In this document: piece after piece, positions 23,604 through 32,108 of the stretch
Numbering within the stretch: the first letter of the stretch is position 1
How the letters are laid out: every line of letters begins with the position of its first letter
Assembly (NCBI RefSeq): GCF_014161445.1
Contig: NZ_JABBXA010000008.1
Coordinates: 62,001-126,000 of the forward strand
DNA: 64,000 nt
Origin: Microbispora sp. H13382
GTDB taxonomy: Bacteria; Actinomycetota; Actinomycetes; Streptosporangiales; Streptosporangiaceae
Reading direction: 5' to 3'
Position numbers and translations under genes: made by a program
The notes under the pieces: generated by a model
The model's database searches: none
What the model was told of the DNA's origin: nothing
What the model saw: only the letters and a program-made list of their open reading frames with translations

Positions 23604-26252
23604 ATGTCCGACTCCCCGACCGGAGCCGCACTGCCCGCCCCCCTGGCCGACCAGGTGCACGCCGCGATCGACACGCTGGTGACCGGCGCGCTGAAGGCAC
23701 TGACGGAGTACGAGTCCTTCACCCAGGAGCAGGTCGACCACATCGTCAAGAAGGCGTCCGTCGCCGCGCTGGACCGGCACGCCGCGCTCGCCCGCCTGGC
23801 GGTCGAGGAGACCGGCCGCGGCCTGTTCGAGGACAAGGCGGTCAAGAACATCTTCGCCTGCGAGCACGTGACCCACAGCATGGCCGGGCTCAGGACGGTC
23901 GGCGTCGTCTCCCGTGACGAGATCAACGGCATCGTCGAGATCGCCGATCCCGTCGGGGTGGTCTGCGGCGTCACGCCGGTCACCAACCCCACCTCGACCA
24001 CGATCTTCAAGGCGCTGCTGGCGCTGAAGACCCGCAATCCCATCGTGTTCGCGTTCCACCCGGCGGCGCAGCGCTGCAGCGCCGAGGCGGCCAGGATCGT
24101 CCGGGACGCCGCCGTCGCGGCCGGCGCGCCCGAGAACTGCGTCCAGTGGGTCGAGGAACCCTCCCTGGAGGCGACCGGCGCGCTGATGCGCCACGAGGGC
24201 GTGTCGGTCATCCTCGCCACCGGCGGGAACGCCATGGTCAGGGCCGCGTACTCGGCCGGCAAGCCGGCGCTGGGCGTGGGGGCGGGCAACGTCCCCGCCT
24301 ACATCGAGCGGACGGCCAAGCTGCGCCGGGCGGTGCACGACGTCGTGCTGTCCAAGACGTTCGACAACGGCATGATCTGCGCCTCGGAGCAGGCCGTCAT
24401 CATCGACGAGGACATCTACGACGCCGCGCTGGGCGAGTTCGCCCGGCTGCACGCGTACGTCGCGACGCCGGAGGAGAAGGCGAAGCTGGAGGAGTTCGTG
24501 TTCGGGGTGACGGCGCACGGCGCCTCCTGCTCCGAGGCGAGGCTCAACCCCGACGTCGTCGGGCGGACCCCGCACTGGATCGCCGGGCAGGCCGGATTCT
24601 CCGTGCCGCCGGACACCTCCCTGATCCTCGTGCCGGTGGACGAGGTCGGTCCGAACGAGCCGCTGACCAGGGAGAAGCTGTGCCCGGTGCTCGCGGTGCT
24701 GCGGGCCCGCACCCGGGAGGAGGGCCTGACCCTCGCCGAGCGCATGGTCGAGTTCGACGGCCTCGGGCACAGCGCCGTCATCCACACCGAGGACGCCGAC
24801 CTCGCCGAGAGGTACGGCATCAGGGTCAAGGCGGTGCGGGTGATCTGGAACGCCCCCGCCTCCCAGGGCGGCATCGGCGACATGTACAACGCCTTCCTGC
24901 CCTCGCTGACCCTGGGCTGTGGCAGCTACGGGCACAACTCGGTGTCCAACAACGTCTCGGCGGTCAACCTGATCAACATCAAGCGGATCGGGCGGCGCAA
25001 CAACAACCTGCAGTGGTTCAAGGTCCCCGCGAAGATCTACTTCGAGCCGAACGCGATCCGCTACCTGGCGGACATGCCGGACGTGCACCGCGTCACGATC
25101 GTGGCCGACGCCGTGATGACCCGGCTGGGGTACGTCGACCGCGTCACCGACGTGCTGCGGCGGCGCGGCGAGCGGGTGGCCCTGCAGATCATCGACGACG
25201 TGGAGCCCGAGCCGAGCGTGGCGACAGTCGACAAGGGCGCCGACCTCATGCGCGCCTTCGGGCCCGACACGATCGTCGCCCTCGGCGGCGGCTCGGTGAT
25301 GGACGCGGCCAAGGTCATGTGGCTGCGGTACGAGCACCCCGAGGTCGTCTTCGCGGACATGAAGGAGAAGTTCTTCGACATCCGCAAGCGCGCCTTCCGC
25401 TTCCCGGCCCTGGGCGAGCGCGCCCGCCTCGTGTGCGTGCCGACCACCTCGGGCACGGGCGCGGAGGTCACGCCGTTCGCCGTGATCACCGACACCGCGA
25501 CGGGCAAGAAGTATCCGCTGGCCGACTACGCGCTCACCCCCAGCGTCGCGATCGTGGACCCGGTCCTCGCCGCCGACCTGCCCAGGGTGGTCACCGCCGA
25601 CAGCGGCTTCGACGCCCTCACCCACGCCGTCGAGTCGTACGTCTCGGTGTACGCCAACGACTTCACCGACGGCCCGGCCCTGCACGCCATCAGGATCATC
25701 TTCCGGTACCTGGAGCGGGCGGTCACCCGCGGCGCCGCCGATCCGGAGGCCAGGGAGAAGATGCACAACGCCGGCACGATCGCCGGCATGGCCTTCGGCA
25801 ACGCCTTCCTCGGGATCGTGCACGCCATGTCCCACACGCTCGGTGCCACCTTCCACGTGGCCCACGGGCGTACGAACGCGATCCTGCTGCCGCACGTGAT
25901 CCGCTACAACGGCACCGTCCCGTCGAAGCTGTCGGGCTGGCCCAAGTATGAGGACTACCGCGCCCCTGAGCGGTTCCAGGAGATCGCCCAGACGCTGGGC
26001 CTGCCCGCGGCCACGCCGGCCGAGGGGGTCGAGTCGCTCGCGGCGGCCATCGAGCGCCTGCGCGACGCGGTCGGGATCGAGCGGTCCTTCCAGGACGTGG
26101 GCGTCGACGAGCAGGCGTTCCTGGACGCGCTCCCGCAGCAGGCGCTCAACGCGTACGAGGACCAGTGCGCGCCGGCCAACCCCCGGATGCCGATGCTGGA
26201 TGACATGCAGGCGCTGATGCGGGCCGCCTACTACGGGCGTTCCCCGAAATAG
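23604..26252 (+). CDS. adhE: Bifunctional acetaldehyde/alcohol dehydrogenase AdhE
   Basis: 882 aa, full length. Residues about 20-440 are the CoA-acylating aldehyde dehydrogenase with catalytic Cys259 in NGMICASEQ. Residues about 470-880 are the iron-dependent alcohol dehydrogenase with all four iron ligands at the spacing of E. coli AdhE: Asp670, His674, His740 and His754. GGGSVMDAAK is the NAD-binding loop. It turns acetyl-CoA into ethanol with two NADH, closing the fermentation begun by pyruvate formate-lyase further along. ATG 23604 is preceded by GAGGTGAT. AdhE is uncommon in aerobic actinomycetes; here it sits with other hypoxia genes and a DevR-like promoter site. Confidence 0.96.
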   Translation: MSDSPTGAALPAPLADQVHAAIDTLVTGALKALTEYESFTQEQVDHIVKKASVAALDRHAALARLAVEETGRGLFEDKAVKNIFACEHVTHSMAGLRTVGVVSRDEINGIVEIADPVGVVCGVTPVTNPTSTTIFKALLALKTRNPIVFAFHPAAQRCSAEAARIVRDAAVAAGAPENCVQWVEEPSLEATGALMRHEGVSVILATGGNAMVRAAYSAGKPALGVGAGNVPAYIERTAKLRRAVHDVVLSKTFDNGMICASEQAVIIDEDIYDAALGEFARLHAYVATPEEKAKLEEFVFGVTAHGASCSEARLNPDVVGRTPHWIAGQAGFSVPPDTSLILVPVDEVGPNEPLTREKLCPVLAVLRARTREEGLTLAERMVEFDGLGHSAVIHTEDADLAERYGIRVKAVRVIWNAPASQGGIGDMYNAFLPSLTLGCGSYGHNSVSNNVSAVNLINIKRIGRRNNNLQWFKVPAKIYFEPNAIRYLADMPDVHRVTIVADAVMTRLGYVDRVTDVLRRRGERVALQIIDDVEPEPSVATVDKGADLMRAFGPDTIVALGGGSVMDAAKVMWLRYEHPEVVFADMKEKFFDIRKRAFRFPALGERARLVCVPTTSGTGAEVTPFAVITDTATGKKYPLADYALTPSVAIVDPVLAADLPRVVTADSGFDALTHAVESYVSVYANDFTDGPALHAIRIIFRYLERAVTRGAADPEAREKMHNAGTIAGMAFGNAFLGIVHAMSHTLGATFHVAHGRTNAILLPHVIRYNGTVPSKLSGWPKYEDYRAPERFQEIAQTLGLPAATPAEGVESLAAAIERLRDAVGIERSFQDVGVDEQAFLDALPQQALNAYEDQCAPANPRMPMLDDMQALMRAAYYGRSPK

Positions 26253-26271
26253 CATCCGCCGTCTCCGTGCC

Positions 26272-26309
26272 GGGGCCGCCTCGTGCTCACTCCGATCGCA
26301 GGCGGCCCC
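26272..26309 (+). terminator. Intrinsic terminator of adhE
   Basis: Ten-bp arms (26272-26281, 26300-26309) with an 18-base loop, followed by TTCTTGT. It starts 19 bases after the adhE stop. Confidence 0.65.
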
Positions 26310-26341
26310 TTCTTGTCGGTGGTGGCCGGCAGCCTCACGAC

Positions 26342-26915
26342 ATGACCATGCTGCCCCCCCGACGTCTCCTGGCTCCGCGGCGAATACACCGAGGAGTGCT
26401 ACAGCTTCATCTACGTCCGTGCCACGCCCGAGCAGGTGGTCGCCCGTCTCGGCGGTCGATGGGAGGACTTCACGCCGGGCCCCTTCCCCGACGACCCGGA
26501 TCACTACCCGGGCCCCGGGGAGGCTCTCGGCGTCACCGCCATCGGCGACTGGACGTTCGTTTTCGACCCTGACTGGCTCGGCACCTGTGAAGACGTGATC
26601 ACCAGACTCTCCCAGGGCACTCGCCTCGTCTCCCAAGCCGCCCTCGGCATCAAGTGCATGGACTACTTCTACTGGTATGAGGACGGCGAGATCAGATTCT
26701 GCTTCGAAGCCGATGACGGATATGTGATGGAGACCCCGGCAGAACTCACGGACACGATGGCGGAGATCGACAGGCTCTACCCGTCGTTACCCCATCTCTA
26801 CGATGGGCCGGCCTTCCTGCTCGTCGAGCGTCTGACCGGGATCAGGGTGACGGAGCATCTGCTGAAGGGCTCCACGTTCATGTGGGGCGTCGTCCCACAA
26901 CCAACCACGTCGTGA
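26342..26915 (+). CDS. DUF6461-like protein, reading frame broken at a C7 run
   Basis: From GTG 26436 the frame gives 159 aa typical of the DUF6461 family ([50 protein letters not shown]). The same frame continues upstream to 26361 with good family sequence ([20 protein letters not shown]), but no start codon is in that frame. The proper starts, ATG 26342 or 26348, lie in another frame, and the two are separated by exactly seven cytosines (26354-26360). With six cytosines the gene would read [13 protein letters not shown]. It is therefore either a frameshift mutant, a slippage-controlled gene, or a sequencing error. The function of the family is unknown. Confidence 0.65.
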
Positions 26916-27060
26916 CGTCGGCCGGCAGTGCGGCTGGTCGTGCGTGCGGCCGTGTTCGCGCCGCCGCCGGGCGCCGCCTCGCCGAGCGACGCCGGCAGCC
27001 GGCTCATCGCAGTGTCCCGCCCCGATGCGTACGCCGATCGGAGGGCTTAGCGTAGGGGGC

Positions 27061-27702
27061 ATGATTCGGGTGTTCCTGGTTGACGACCATGAGGTCGTAC
27101 GGCGTGGTGTGGCGGCGTTGCTGGACGCCGAGGACGACATCGAGGTGGTGGGCGAGGCGGGGACGGCCGAGTCGGCTGTGGCCCGTATTCCGGCGCTGAA
27201 GCCGGATGTGGCGGTGCTCGACGTGCGCCTGCCCGACGGCGACGGGGTGGACGTCTGTCGTGAGGTCCGCTCGAAGGTGCCGGGCCTGGCCTGCCTGATG
27301 CTGACCTCCTACGCCGACGACGAGGCGTTGTTCAACGCGGTCATGGCCGGTGCGGCCGGATACGTGCTCAAGCAGATCCACGGCTCGGACCTGGTCGGGG
27401 CGGTGCGCACGGTGGCCGGCGGGCAGTCGCTGCTGGACCCGCAGACGACCGCGGCCATGCTGCACCGGCTGCGCGACCAGGCCACGAAGAAGGACCCGCT
27501 GGCCGCGCTGTCGGACCAGGAGCGGCAGATCCTGGAGCTGATCGGGGAGGGCCTGACCAACCGCCAGATCGGCGAGCGGATGTTCCTGGCGGAGAAGACG
27601 GTCAAGAACTACGTGTCCAACCTGCTGAGCAAGCTCGACATGCAGCGTCGCACCCAGGCCGCCGCGCTCGCCGCCCGCCTCAAGGCCGGTCGTCAGGACT
27701 GA
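27061..27702 (+). CDS. devR: DevR/DosR-type response regulator (NarL/LuxR family), orphan
   Basis: 213 aa. Receiver domain (1-120) with the acidic pocket Asp8/Asp9, phospho-acceptor Asp54, Thr82 and Lys104. LuxR-type helix-turn-helix (about 145-210) with Lys179, Lys182 and Asn183. All these positions are numbered exactly as in M. tuberculosis DosR, where Lys179, Lys182 and Asn183 contact DNA. The surrounding text is also very close ([26 protein letters not shown]). DosR and its Streptomyces counterpart OsdR switch on hypoxia genes. No DosS/OsdK-type kinase gene is in the window, so the sensor is elsewhere. The ATG at 27061 is used; upstream in-frame sequence is not protein-like. Confidence 0.92.
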   Translation: MIRVFLVDDHEVVRRGVAALLDAEDDIEVVGEAGTAESAVARIPALKPDVAVLDVRLPDGDGVDVCREVRSKVPGLACLMLTSYADDEALFNAVMAGAAGYVLKQIHGSDLVGAVRTVAGGQSLLDPQTTAAMLHRLRDQATKKDPLAALSDQERQILELIGEGLTNRQIGERMFLAEKTVKNYVSNLLSKLDMQRRTQAAALAARLKAGRQD

Positions 27703-27777
27703 TGGGCGAGCGCCGCGGGCGGCACCCGGGCGGACATCAGGCCGCGGACGCGCACCCCTGATCGCGGACATGCCGGT

Positions 27778-27805
27778 GCCCACCCCCAGGGGGCTGGGGG
27801 TGGGC
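27778..27805. terminator. Bidirectional terminator between devR and doxX
   Basis: Twelve-bp perfect arms (27778-27789, 27794-27805) with a four-base loop, between two convergent genes. Confidence 0.65.
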
Positions 27806-27822
27806 GCCGGAGCTTGTCGGGG

Positions 27823-28401
27823 TTACTTGAGGATCGGGAGGCGGCGGACCAGGGTGGTGTTGGTCCAGGTCGTGCCGAGTCCGAGGGTGGTGCCGGCGCC
27901 GGTGAGGGTCAGGCCGATCAGGACGATGGCGTAGACGATGTGCTCGTCCATGAGGGGGTTGGTGGTGAGGGGGAGTTCGGCGGCCCACATCAGGAGCAGG
28001 AGCAGGGTGCCGGTGGTGGCGGCGATGCGCATGCCGATGCCGAGGATGAGGGCGGTGCCGATGCCGGCCAGGCCGGTCATGAACAGCCAGTCGACCCAGG
28101 GTTGTCCGGCGAGGGTGTTGAACAGGCCGCCGAAGGTGTTGTCGGCGGTGCCCTTGAGGAAGCCGGTGGTGGGGCTGCCGCCGTTGATCCAGGCCTTGGC
28201 GGCGGGGGTGGCGAAGCCGAAGCCGAAGGTCTTGTCGAGGAAGGCCCACAGGAACACCCAGCCGATGGCGATGCGGGCGGCGGCCCAGGCGTAGCGGGCG
28301 GGGCCGGCGGTCGTCCGGGGCGCAGTGGCGGGGGTCGTCTGGGGCGCGGTGGTGGCGGCGTCGAGGTGGGTCCTCTGGTTGCGCCTCTCGATGGTGGCCA
28401 T
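27823..28401 (-). CDS. DoxX/DoxD-like membrane protein
   Basis: 192 aa with four predicted membrane helices (about 35-55, 105-125, 128-148, 155-175). RIAIGWVFLWAFLDKTFGFG and the following loop are typical of the DoxX family; DoxD members are the small subunit of thiosulfate:quinone oxidoreductase, while most bacterial DoxX proteins are of uncertain redox function. An unusual Thr/Ala/Pro-rich hydrophilic N-terminus of about 33 residues precedes the first helix. Its promoter region contains a DevR-like box, so it probably belongs to the hypoxia set. Confidence 0.82.
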   Translation of the reverse strand: MATIERRNQRTHLDAATTAPQTTPATAPRTTAGPARYAWAAARIAIGWVFLWAFLDKTFGFGFATPAAKAWINGGSPTTGFLKGTADNTFGGLFNTLAGQPWVDWLFMTGLAGIGTALILGIGMRIAATTGTLLLLLMWAAELPLTTNPLMDEHIVYAIVLIGLTLTGAGTTLGLGTTWTNTTLVRRLPILK

Positions 28402-28526
28402 GACCGGCCCCTTTCAACGTTTCGCGTCTTTGCTCTGTCTTTGACACCTCAAGCAAACCGCGATCACCGGCCCTGCCGCAGGAGCCGTACGGCACGCCGC
28501 GACCGCCCCGAAGTCCCGCGATCATG

Positions 28527-28538
28527 GGACTTTCGTCG
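28527..28538. promoter_or_regulatory. DevR-like box upstream of doxX
   Basis: GGACTTTCGTCG, 9 of 12 matches to GGACCTTGGTCC, 126 bases before the doxX start. It is part of a larger symmetric segment (28510-28537) that resembles 35385-35413. Confidence 0.4.
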
Positions 28539-28573
28539 TACGTCCGGCCGTACGGCGCGTACTGGTGCGCCGG

Positions 28574-28800
28574 TCATTCCGGCGAGGGCGGGTCCAGCCG
28601 CAGGTGGCCGGCCTCCGTCCGCGCGTCGGCCTTCCCCGTCACGCCGCGCACGGTGACGTCGCCGTGCTCGCTGCGGATCGTGACCTCGATGTCCCTCGGC
28701 ACCACGAACCCAGCAGCGCGACGAGCAGCGGCACCGCCGTCGCGGCCCACACGAGGGTGCGGCCCGTCCGCCGATCGCCCGTACACATGCGCATGTCCAT
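28574..28800 (-). pseudogene. Remnant of a membrane-anchored DUF4097-like protein
   Basis: From ATG 28800 one frame encodes MDMRMCTGDRRTGRTLV then a hydrophobic segment WAATAVPLLVALLG. The continuation VPRDIEVTIRSEHGDVTVRG ... RTEAGHLRLDPPSPE-stop (28574) is in a different frame. The second part looks like DUF4097 beta-strand repeats. A frameshift near 28705 and the loss of most of the body suggest a decayed gene. Confidence 0.5.
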
Positions 28801-28859
28801 GGCGTATTCGTACGGGGTGCCGCCTGCTCGAAGGTTGCAGCCCGCTTACCGGCTGGGCC

Positions 28860-29681
28860 TCACCGCCACGCCTGGCGCGCGGCCCATCGCTCCACCGTCG
28901 TCGTCCCCCGGTGGAGCCACCCCTCCGGGATCGGCGGTGGTGCGGCCGCTGCGGCCGGGGCGTAGAACCCGGCGATTCCTTCGGCCGCCTCCCGGCCCAC
29001 GACCGGCGTGATGAGCCGGGCGTACTCGGCGGGCTCGACCCACAGGTAGCGCACCGGCCTTCCGGCGGCGGAGGCCGCGGCGGCGGCGAGCCGGTCACCG
29101 GTGACCTCCTCCGGGCCCGTCACGACGAGCCGCGCGGGCGGCTCGGCCCCGGCCAACGCCTCACCGACGGCCTCCGCCAGGTCGTCGAGCGACGACCACG
29201 GCACGGGGGTCTCCGCCGGCAGCGGATAGACCAGCTCACCGTGCTCGCGGACGCGCCGGGCCGACCAGGGCTGCACCAGGTTCTCCAGGTACGGCCCCGC
29301 GGGACCGATCACGGACGCGGCCTCCAGTCGCGCGGGCAGATCCCGGGCGAACAGGACCCGGGCGTCGACGAACGGGACACCCACCGGGTCCGGCGGCAGC
29401 GGCATCCCCGGATTGAACACCACCCGCGACACGGCGGCCTCGCAGAGAGCGGCGAGCACCGACGCCGCGTGCCGCAGGGCGATCTCGCCGAACACCTGCG
29501 GAAGCTGCACGACGACCGCGTCGGCGCCCTTGTACGCCGTGGCGAGGGAGGCGGCGTCGGCCAGATCGGCGGAGGCGGAGTTCAGCGGCCGGACCTGGTG
29601 CCCGAGCGCGCGCAGCCTCCGTACGACGGGAGAGCCCTGGGTTCCGGTCGCGCCGTGCACGGCGACGATCATCTTCGTCAT
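28860..29681 (-). CDS. NmrA-like NAD(P)-binding protein
   Basis: 273 aa with an atypical short-chain dehydrogenase fold. The dinucleotide-binding loop VHGATGTQGSPVVRRL is at residues 8-23 (GxxGxxG). The body lacks a YxxxK catalytic pair, as in NmrA-type redox sensors and quinone-reductase-like proteins. It is transcribed away from an HxlR regulator gene 66 bases apart, an arrangement seen often for HxlR and its target. The role is likely NAD(P)H sensing or reduction of a small quinone-like compound, but the substrate is unknown. Confidence 0.82.
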   Translation of the reverse strand: MTKMIVAVHGATGTQGSPVVRRLRALGHQVRPLNSASADLADAASLATAYKGADAVVVQLPQVFGEIALRHAASVLAALCEAAVSRVVFNPGMPLPPDPVGVPFVDARVLFARDLPARLEAASVIGPAGPYLENLVQPWSARRVREHGELVYPLPAETPVPWSSLDDLAEAVGEALAGAEPPARLVVTGPEEVTGDRLAAAAASAAGRPVRYLWVEPAEYARLITPVVGREAAEGIAGFYAPAAAAAPPPIPEGWLHRGTTTVERWAARQAWR

Positions 29682-29730
29682 GCGGCCGACGCTAGAGCCG
29701 TTGCTTCATCCTTTGAAGTAGGCACCTTTC

Positions 29731-29745
29731 CTGTAGTAACTACAG
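29731..29745. promoter_or_regulatory. HxlR operator candidate CTGTAGTAACTACAG
   Basis: Perfect 15-base palindrome ending two bases before the ATG of the HxlR gene and 50 bases from the divergent NmrA-like gene. The position fits autorepression and control of the divergent target. Confidence 0.65.
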
Positions 29746-29747
29746 CT

Positions 29748-30086
29748 ATGGAAACAAGCCAGGCACCGCGGCCGGTCACGCCCGAAGAATGCGTCGTCAC
29801 GCGGACGCTGACGTTCGTCGGCAGCAGGTGGACGCCGCTGGTCATCTGGCACCTGCTCGACGGCACCAAGCGATACGGCGAGCTTCGTCAGGCGCTGCCC
29901 GGGATCAGCCCCAAGACGCTGGCCGACCGCCTGCAGGCCCTGGAGGAGCGCGGACTGGTCACGCGCACGGTGCATCCGGAAAAACCGCCGCGCGTGGAGT
30001 ACGCCCTGACGCCCCGGGGTTTCGCACTCGGGAACATCCTCGACGACGTCGCGCGGTGGGGCGAAGAGTGGGAGGACGCGGACTGA
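29748..30086 (+). CDS. HxlR family transcriptional regulator
   Basis: 112 aa winged helix protein: ECVVTRTLTFVGSRWTPLVI, YGELRQALPGISPKTLADRLQALEERGLV and YALTPRGFAL are the HxlR signature. It has a single Cys (Cys15) near the N-terminus, the position of the redox-sensing Cys in HypR/QorR-type regulators. The ATG at 29748 directly follows a perfect palindrome. The divergent NmrA-like gene is the probable target. It may respond to quinones or other electrophiles. Confidence 0.88.
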   Translation: METSQAPRPVTPEECVVTRTLTFVGSRWTPLVIWHLLDGTKRYGELRQALPGISPKTLADRLQALEERGLVTRTVHPEKPPRVEYALTPRGFALGNILDDVARWGEEWEDAD

Positions 30087-30173
30087 GCGACCGCCGTCGA
30101 TCTTTCAGGCCGATCGATGTGTGGAGGTCTGGACGGCCCAGGCGGGTTCACGGCGGACGTCGCGACCGGAGCG

Positions 30174-30185
30174 GGCCCAACGACC
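30174..30185. promoter_or_regulatory. Weak DevR-like box upstream of the flavodoxin gene
   Basis: GGCCCAACGACC, 9 of 12 to GGACCAAGGTCC, 89 bases before the flavodoxin start. This is the weakest member of the set. Confidence 0.25.
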
Positions 30186-30274
30186 GGTGGGGAGGGGTCC
30201 TGAGTCTCTACCCGCTTCGGTCGTCCCGGCGGGAGGCTGCGATCGACAGTCCCCCGAGAGAAGGAGGTCCGGCC

Positions 30275-30781
30275 ATGACACACGTGCTGGTCGCCTACGG
30301 ATCCAGACGAGGCTCGACCGCGGAGATCGCGGGCTGGATCGGCGACACCCTGCGCGGGCAGGGGCTCGAGACCGAGGTCGCGGACGCCGGGTCGGTCCGC
30401 GACGTGACCGCCTACGACGCCGTGGTGCTGGGCGGAGCGTTGTATGCGGGACACTGGCACAAGGACGCCCGGCGCTTCGCCCGGCGGCACGCCGCGGCCC
30501 TGTCCGACCGGCCGGTGTGGCTGTTCAGCAGCGGGCCGCTCGACCGGTCCGCGGACGAGGCCGAGATCCCGCCGGTTCCCCAGGTGGCCCGGGCGTCGGA
30601 GGCTCTCGGCGCGGTGGGGCACCGGACGTTCGGAGGGCGGCTCGCCCGCGACGCCAAGGGCTTCATCACCGCGAGGATCGCCGAAAGGACCGGGGGCGAC
30701 TACCGCGACGCCGACCGGGTGCGCGCCTGGGCGCGAGAGGTCGCCGAGCTTGTGGCGACCGGGCATCGGACGGAGGTCTGA
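30275..30781 (+). CDS. Flavodoxin domain protein (HemG-like)
   Basis: 168 aa. The FMN phosphate loop YGSRRGSTAEIA (T/S-x-x-G-x-T/S) is at residues 9-20, followed by VVLGGALYAGHWHKDARRF and WLFSSGPLD, the pattern of flavodoxin proteins annotated as menaquinone-dependent protoporphyrinogen oxidase-like. It likely transfers electrons from the quinone pool. AAGGAGGT stands seven bases before the ATG. Its place in the anaerobic island, and a possible DevR-like site, suggest use at low oxygen. Confidence 0.85.
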   Translation: MTHVLVAYGSRRGSTAEIAGWIGDTLRGQGLETEVADAGSVRDVTAYDAVVLGGALYAGHWHKDARRFARRHAAALSDRPVWLFSSGPLDRSADEAEIPPVPQVARASEALGAVGHRTFGGRLARDAKGFITARIAERTGGDYRDADRVRAWAREVAELVATGHRTEV

Positions 30782-30898
30782 CCGGCTCCCCGCCCGCACT
30801 CCGCCCGCACTCCGCCCCCGCCCCGCCCGGCGGGCGGCCGGAAGCGGGCACAATGAACGGCGGCAGGACGCGATCGGCCACGACTCGAGGAGCGGCGC

Positions 30899-31669
30899 GT
30901 GAATGGGTGGCCGGAGGCGCTCCGCAGGTCGCCGGCGCGGCTGATCGCGTTGACCTTCGCCCTGTCCGTGCCCTTCTGGCTGGCCGGTGCCGTGATCGGC
31001 CGCCTGTCGGAGACGCTGCCCGTCAGTGCGCTGATGGCGTGCTGCCCCCTGCTGGCGGCGATGGCGCTCGTGCGGCGTCATGAGCCGCGCGGAGCCGTGC
31101 ACGGTCTGCTGCGGCGCGTCGTGGACTGGCGTGCCGTCCCCAACCCCGGCTGGTACGCACTCGCGATCGCGGTGCCGCTGGGGGTGATGGCCGCCTCCTA
31201 CGCCGTGCTGGTCCTCCTGGGCCGGTCACTGCCCGAGCCGCGGATCGCGCCGGTCGAGATCCCACTGCTGTCCGCCGTGTTCCTCGTCGCCGCCGCCTGC
31301 GAGGAGGCGGGCTGGACCGCGTACGCCACCGATGCGCTGCGCGCCCGCCTGAACGTGCCGGCCACCGGCGTCGTCCTGGGCGTGGTGTGGGCGGTCTGGC
31401 ACCTCATCCCGTACGCGCAGGCCGGCCACGGCCCGCTGTGGATCGCGGGGCAGTGTCTGTACACGGTGGCGCTGCGGGTCGTCATCGTCTGGCTGTACCA
31501 GCGCAGTGCGAGCGTGCTCGCCGCGGTCGTCTGCCATGCCGCCTCCAACGTCGGCTGGTCCCTCTTCCCCGACCACGGGTCGCACTACGACCCGGTCGTC
31601 AGCGGGACCGTCGCCGCCGGCGTCGCCCTGCTCGTCGTGGCCGCGTGGCCCGGGCGGTCCTCCCGGTGA
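30899..31669 (+). CDS. CPBP family intramembrane protease homologue
   Basis: 256 aa, about seven to eight membrane helices. CPBP (Abi/Rce1-like) motifs: Glu135-Glu136 in ACEEAGWTAY, His168 in WAVWHL and His213 in VVCHAASN. The usual motif 1 is EExxxR; here the Arg is replaced by Thr140, so activity is uncertain. Members process prenylated or bacteriocin-type peptides or act in membrane stress. The GTG start at 30899 has AGGAG upstream; a GC-rich hairpin at 30823-30837 lies between it and the flavodoxin gene. Confidence 0.82.
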   Translation: MNGWPEALRRSPARLIALTFALSVPFWLAGAVIGRLSETLPVSALMACCPLLAAMALVRRHEPRGAVHGLLRRVVDWRAVPNPGWYALAIAVPLGVMAASYAVLVLLGRSLPEPRIAPVEIPLLSAVFLVAAACEEAGWTAYATDALRARLNVPATGVVLGVVWAVWHLIPYAQAGHGPLWIAGQCLYTVALRVVIVWLYQRSASVLAAVVCHAASNVGWSLFPDHGSHYDPVVSGTVAAGVALLVVAAWPGRSSR

Positions 31670-31754
31670 CACCCGGCACGCCGGGCCGACGCGGGCGGTG
31701 TGGCAGAGGTGCGGCAGGAAACTGTGGCCGGTTCTGGGATCGGTGCCGCGGACG

Positions 31755-32072
31755 TCACCGGCGTCCCTGGCCGGCAGCGGGCGCCGCGACATGGGCCACC
31801 ACCGGCTCGCCGTGCACGGCGCGGCGGTACGCCTCGCGGGCCGCGGCGCGGATGAGTTCCGGACAGGCGGACGCGGTGGGGCGGATGCACACGTAGATGT
31901 GCACCATGCCGTCGATGTCCGCCAGGCGCACGTCGTCCACCGTCTCGGTGAACTCCTCCTGCAGGGCCTCCCGCACGGTGCGCCGTGCGACCGGGCCGGT
32001 GGCCTGTTCGCGGCTTTCTTCGCCGTCCTGCCGGCGGGGGACCGGACGGGGGTCGGTGCTCAGGATCGTCAT
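31755..32072 (-). CDS. Hypothetical 105-aa protein with a DevR-like promoter site
   Basis: No family recognised. The first 30 residues are polar and probably flexible; the rest (VRREALQEEF-like helix, DVRLADIDGMVHIYVCI strand pair, CPELIRAAAREAYRRA helix) suggests a compact alpha/beta domain with two cysteines 11 residues apart. No signal peptide or membrane segment. Codon bias is that of a real gene. The ATG at 32072 has no strong ribosome-binding site. A DevR-like box lies 37 bases upstream, and pflA-pflB is the next operon, so a role at low oxygen is a fair inference. Confidence 0.6.
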   Translation of the reverse strand: MTILSTDPRPVPRRQDGEESREQATGPVARRTVREALQEEFTETVDDVRLADIDGMVHIYVCIRPTASACPELIRAAAREAYRRAVHGEPVVAHVAAPAAGQGRR

Positions 32073-32108
32073 GACTCAACCGTGCCGTCGGTCGTCCGGT
32101 GCGGGGAG

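Noticed and set aside
23352-26636. Very long open frame antisense to adhE
   Set aside because: Its composition follows the complementary codons of adhE; no family motif or signal is visible, while the sense strand is a full AdhE.
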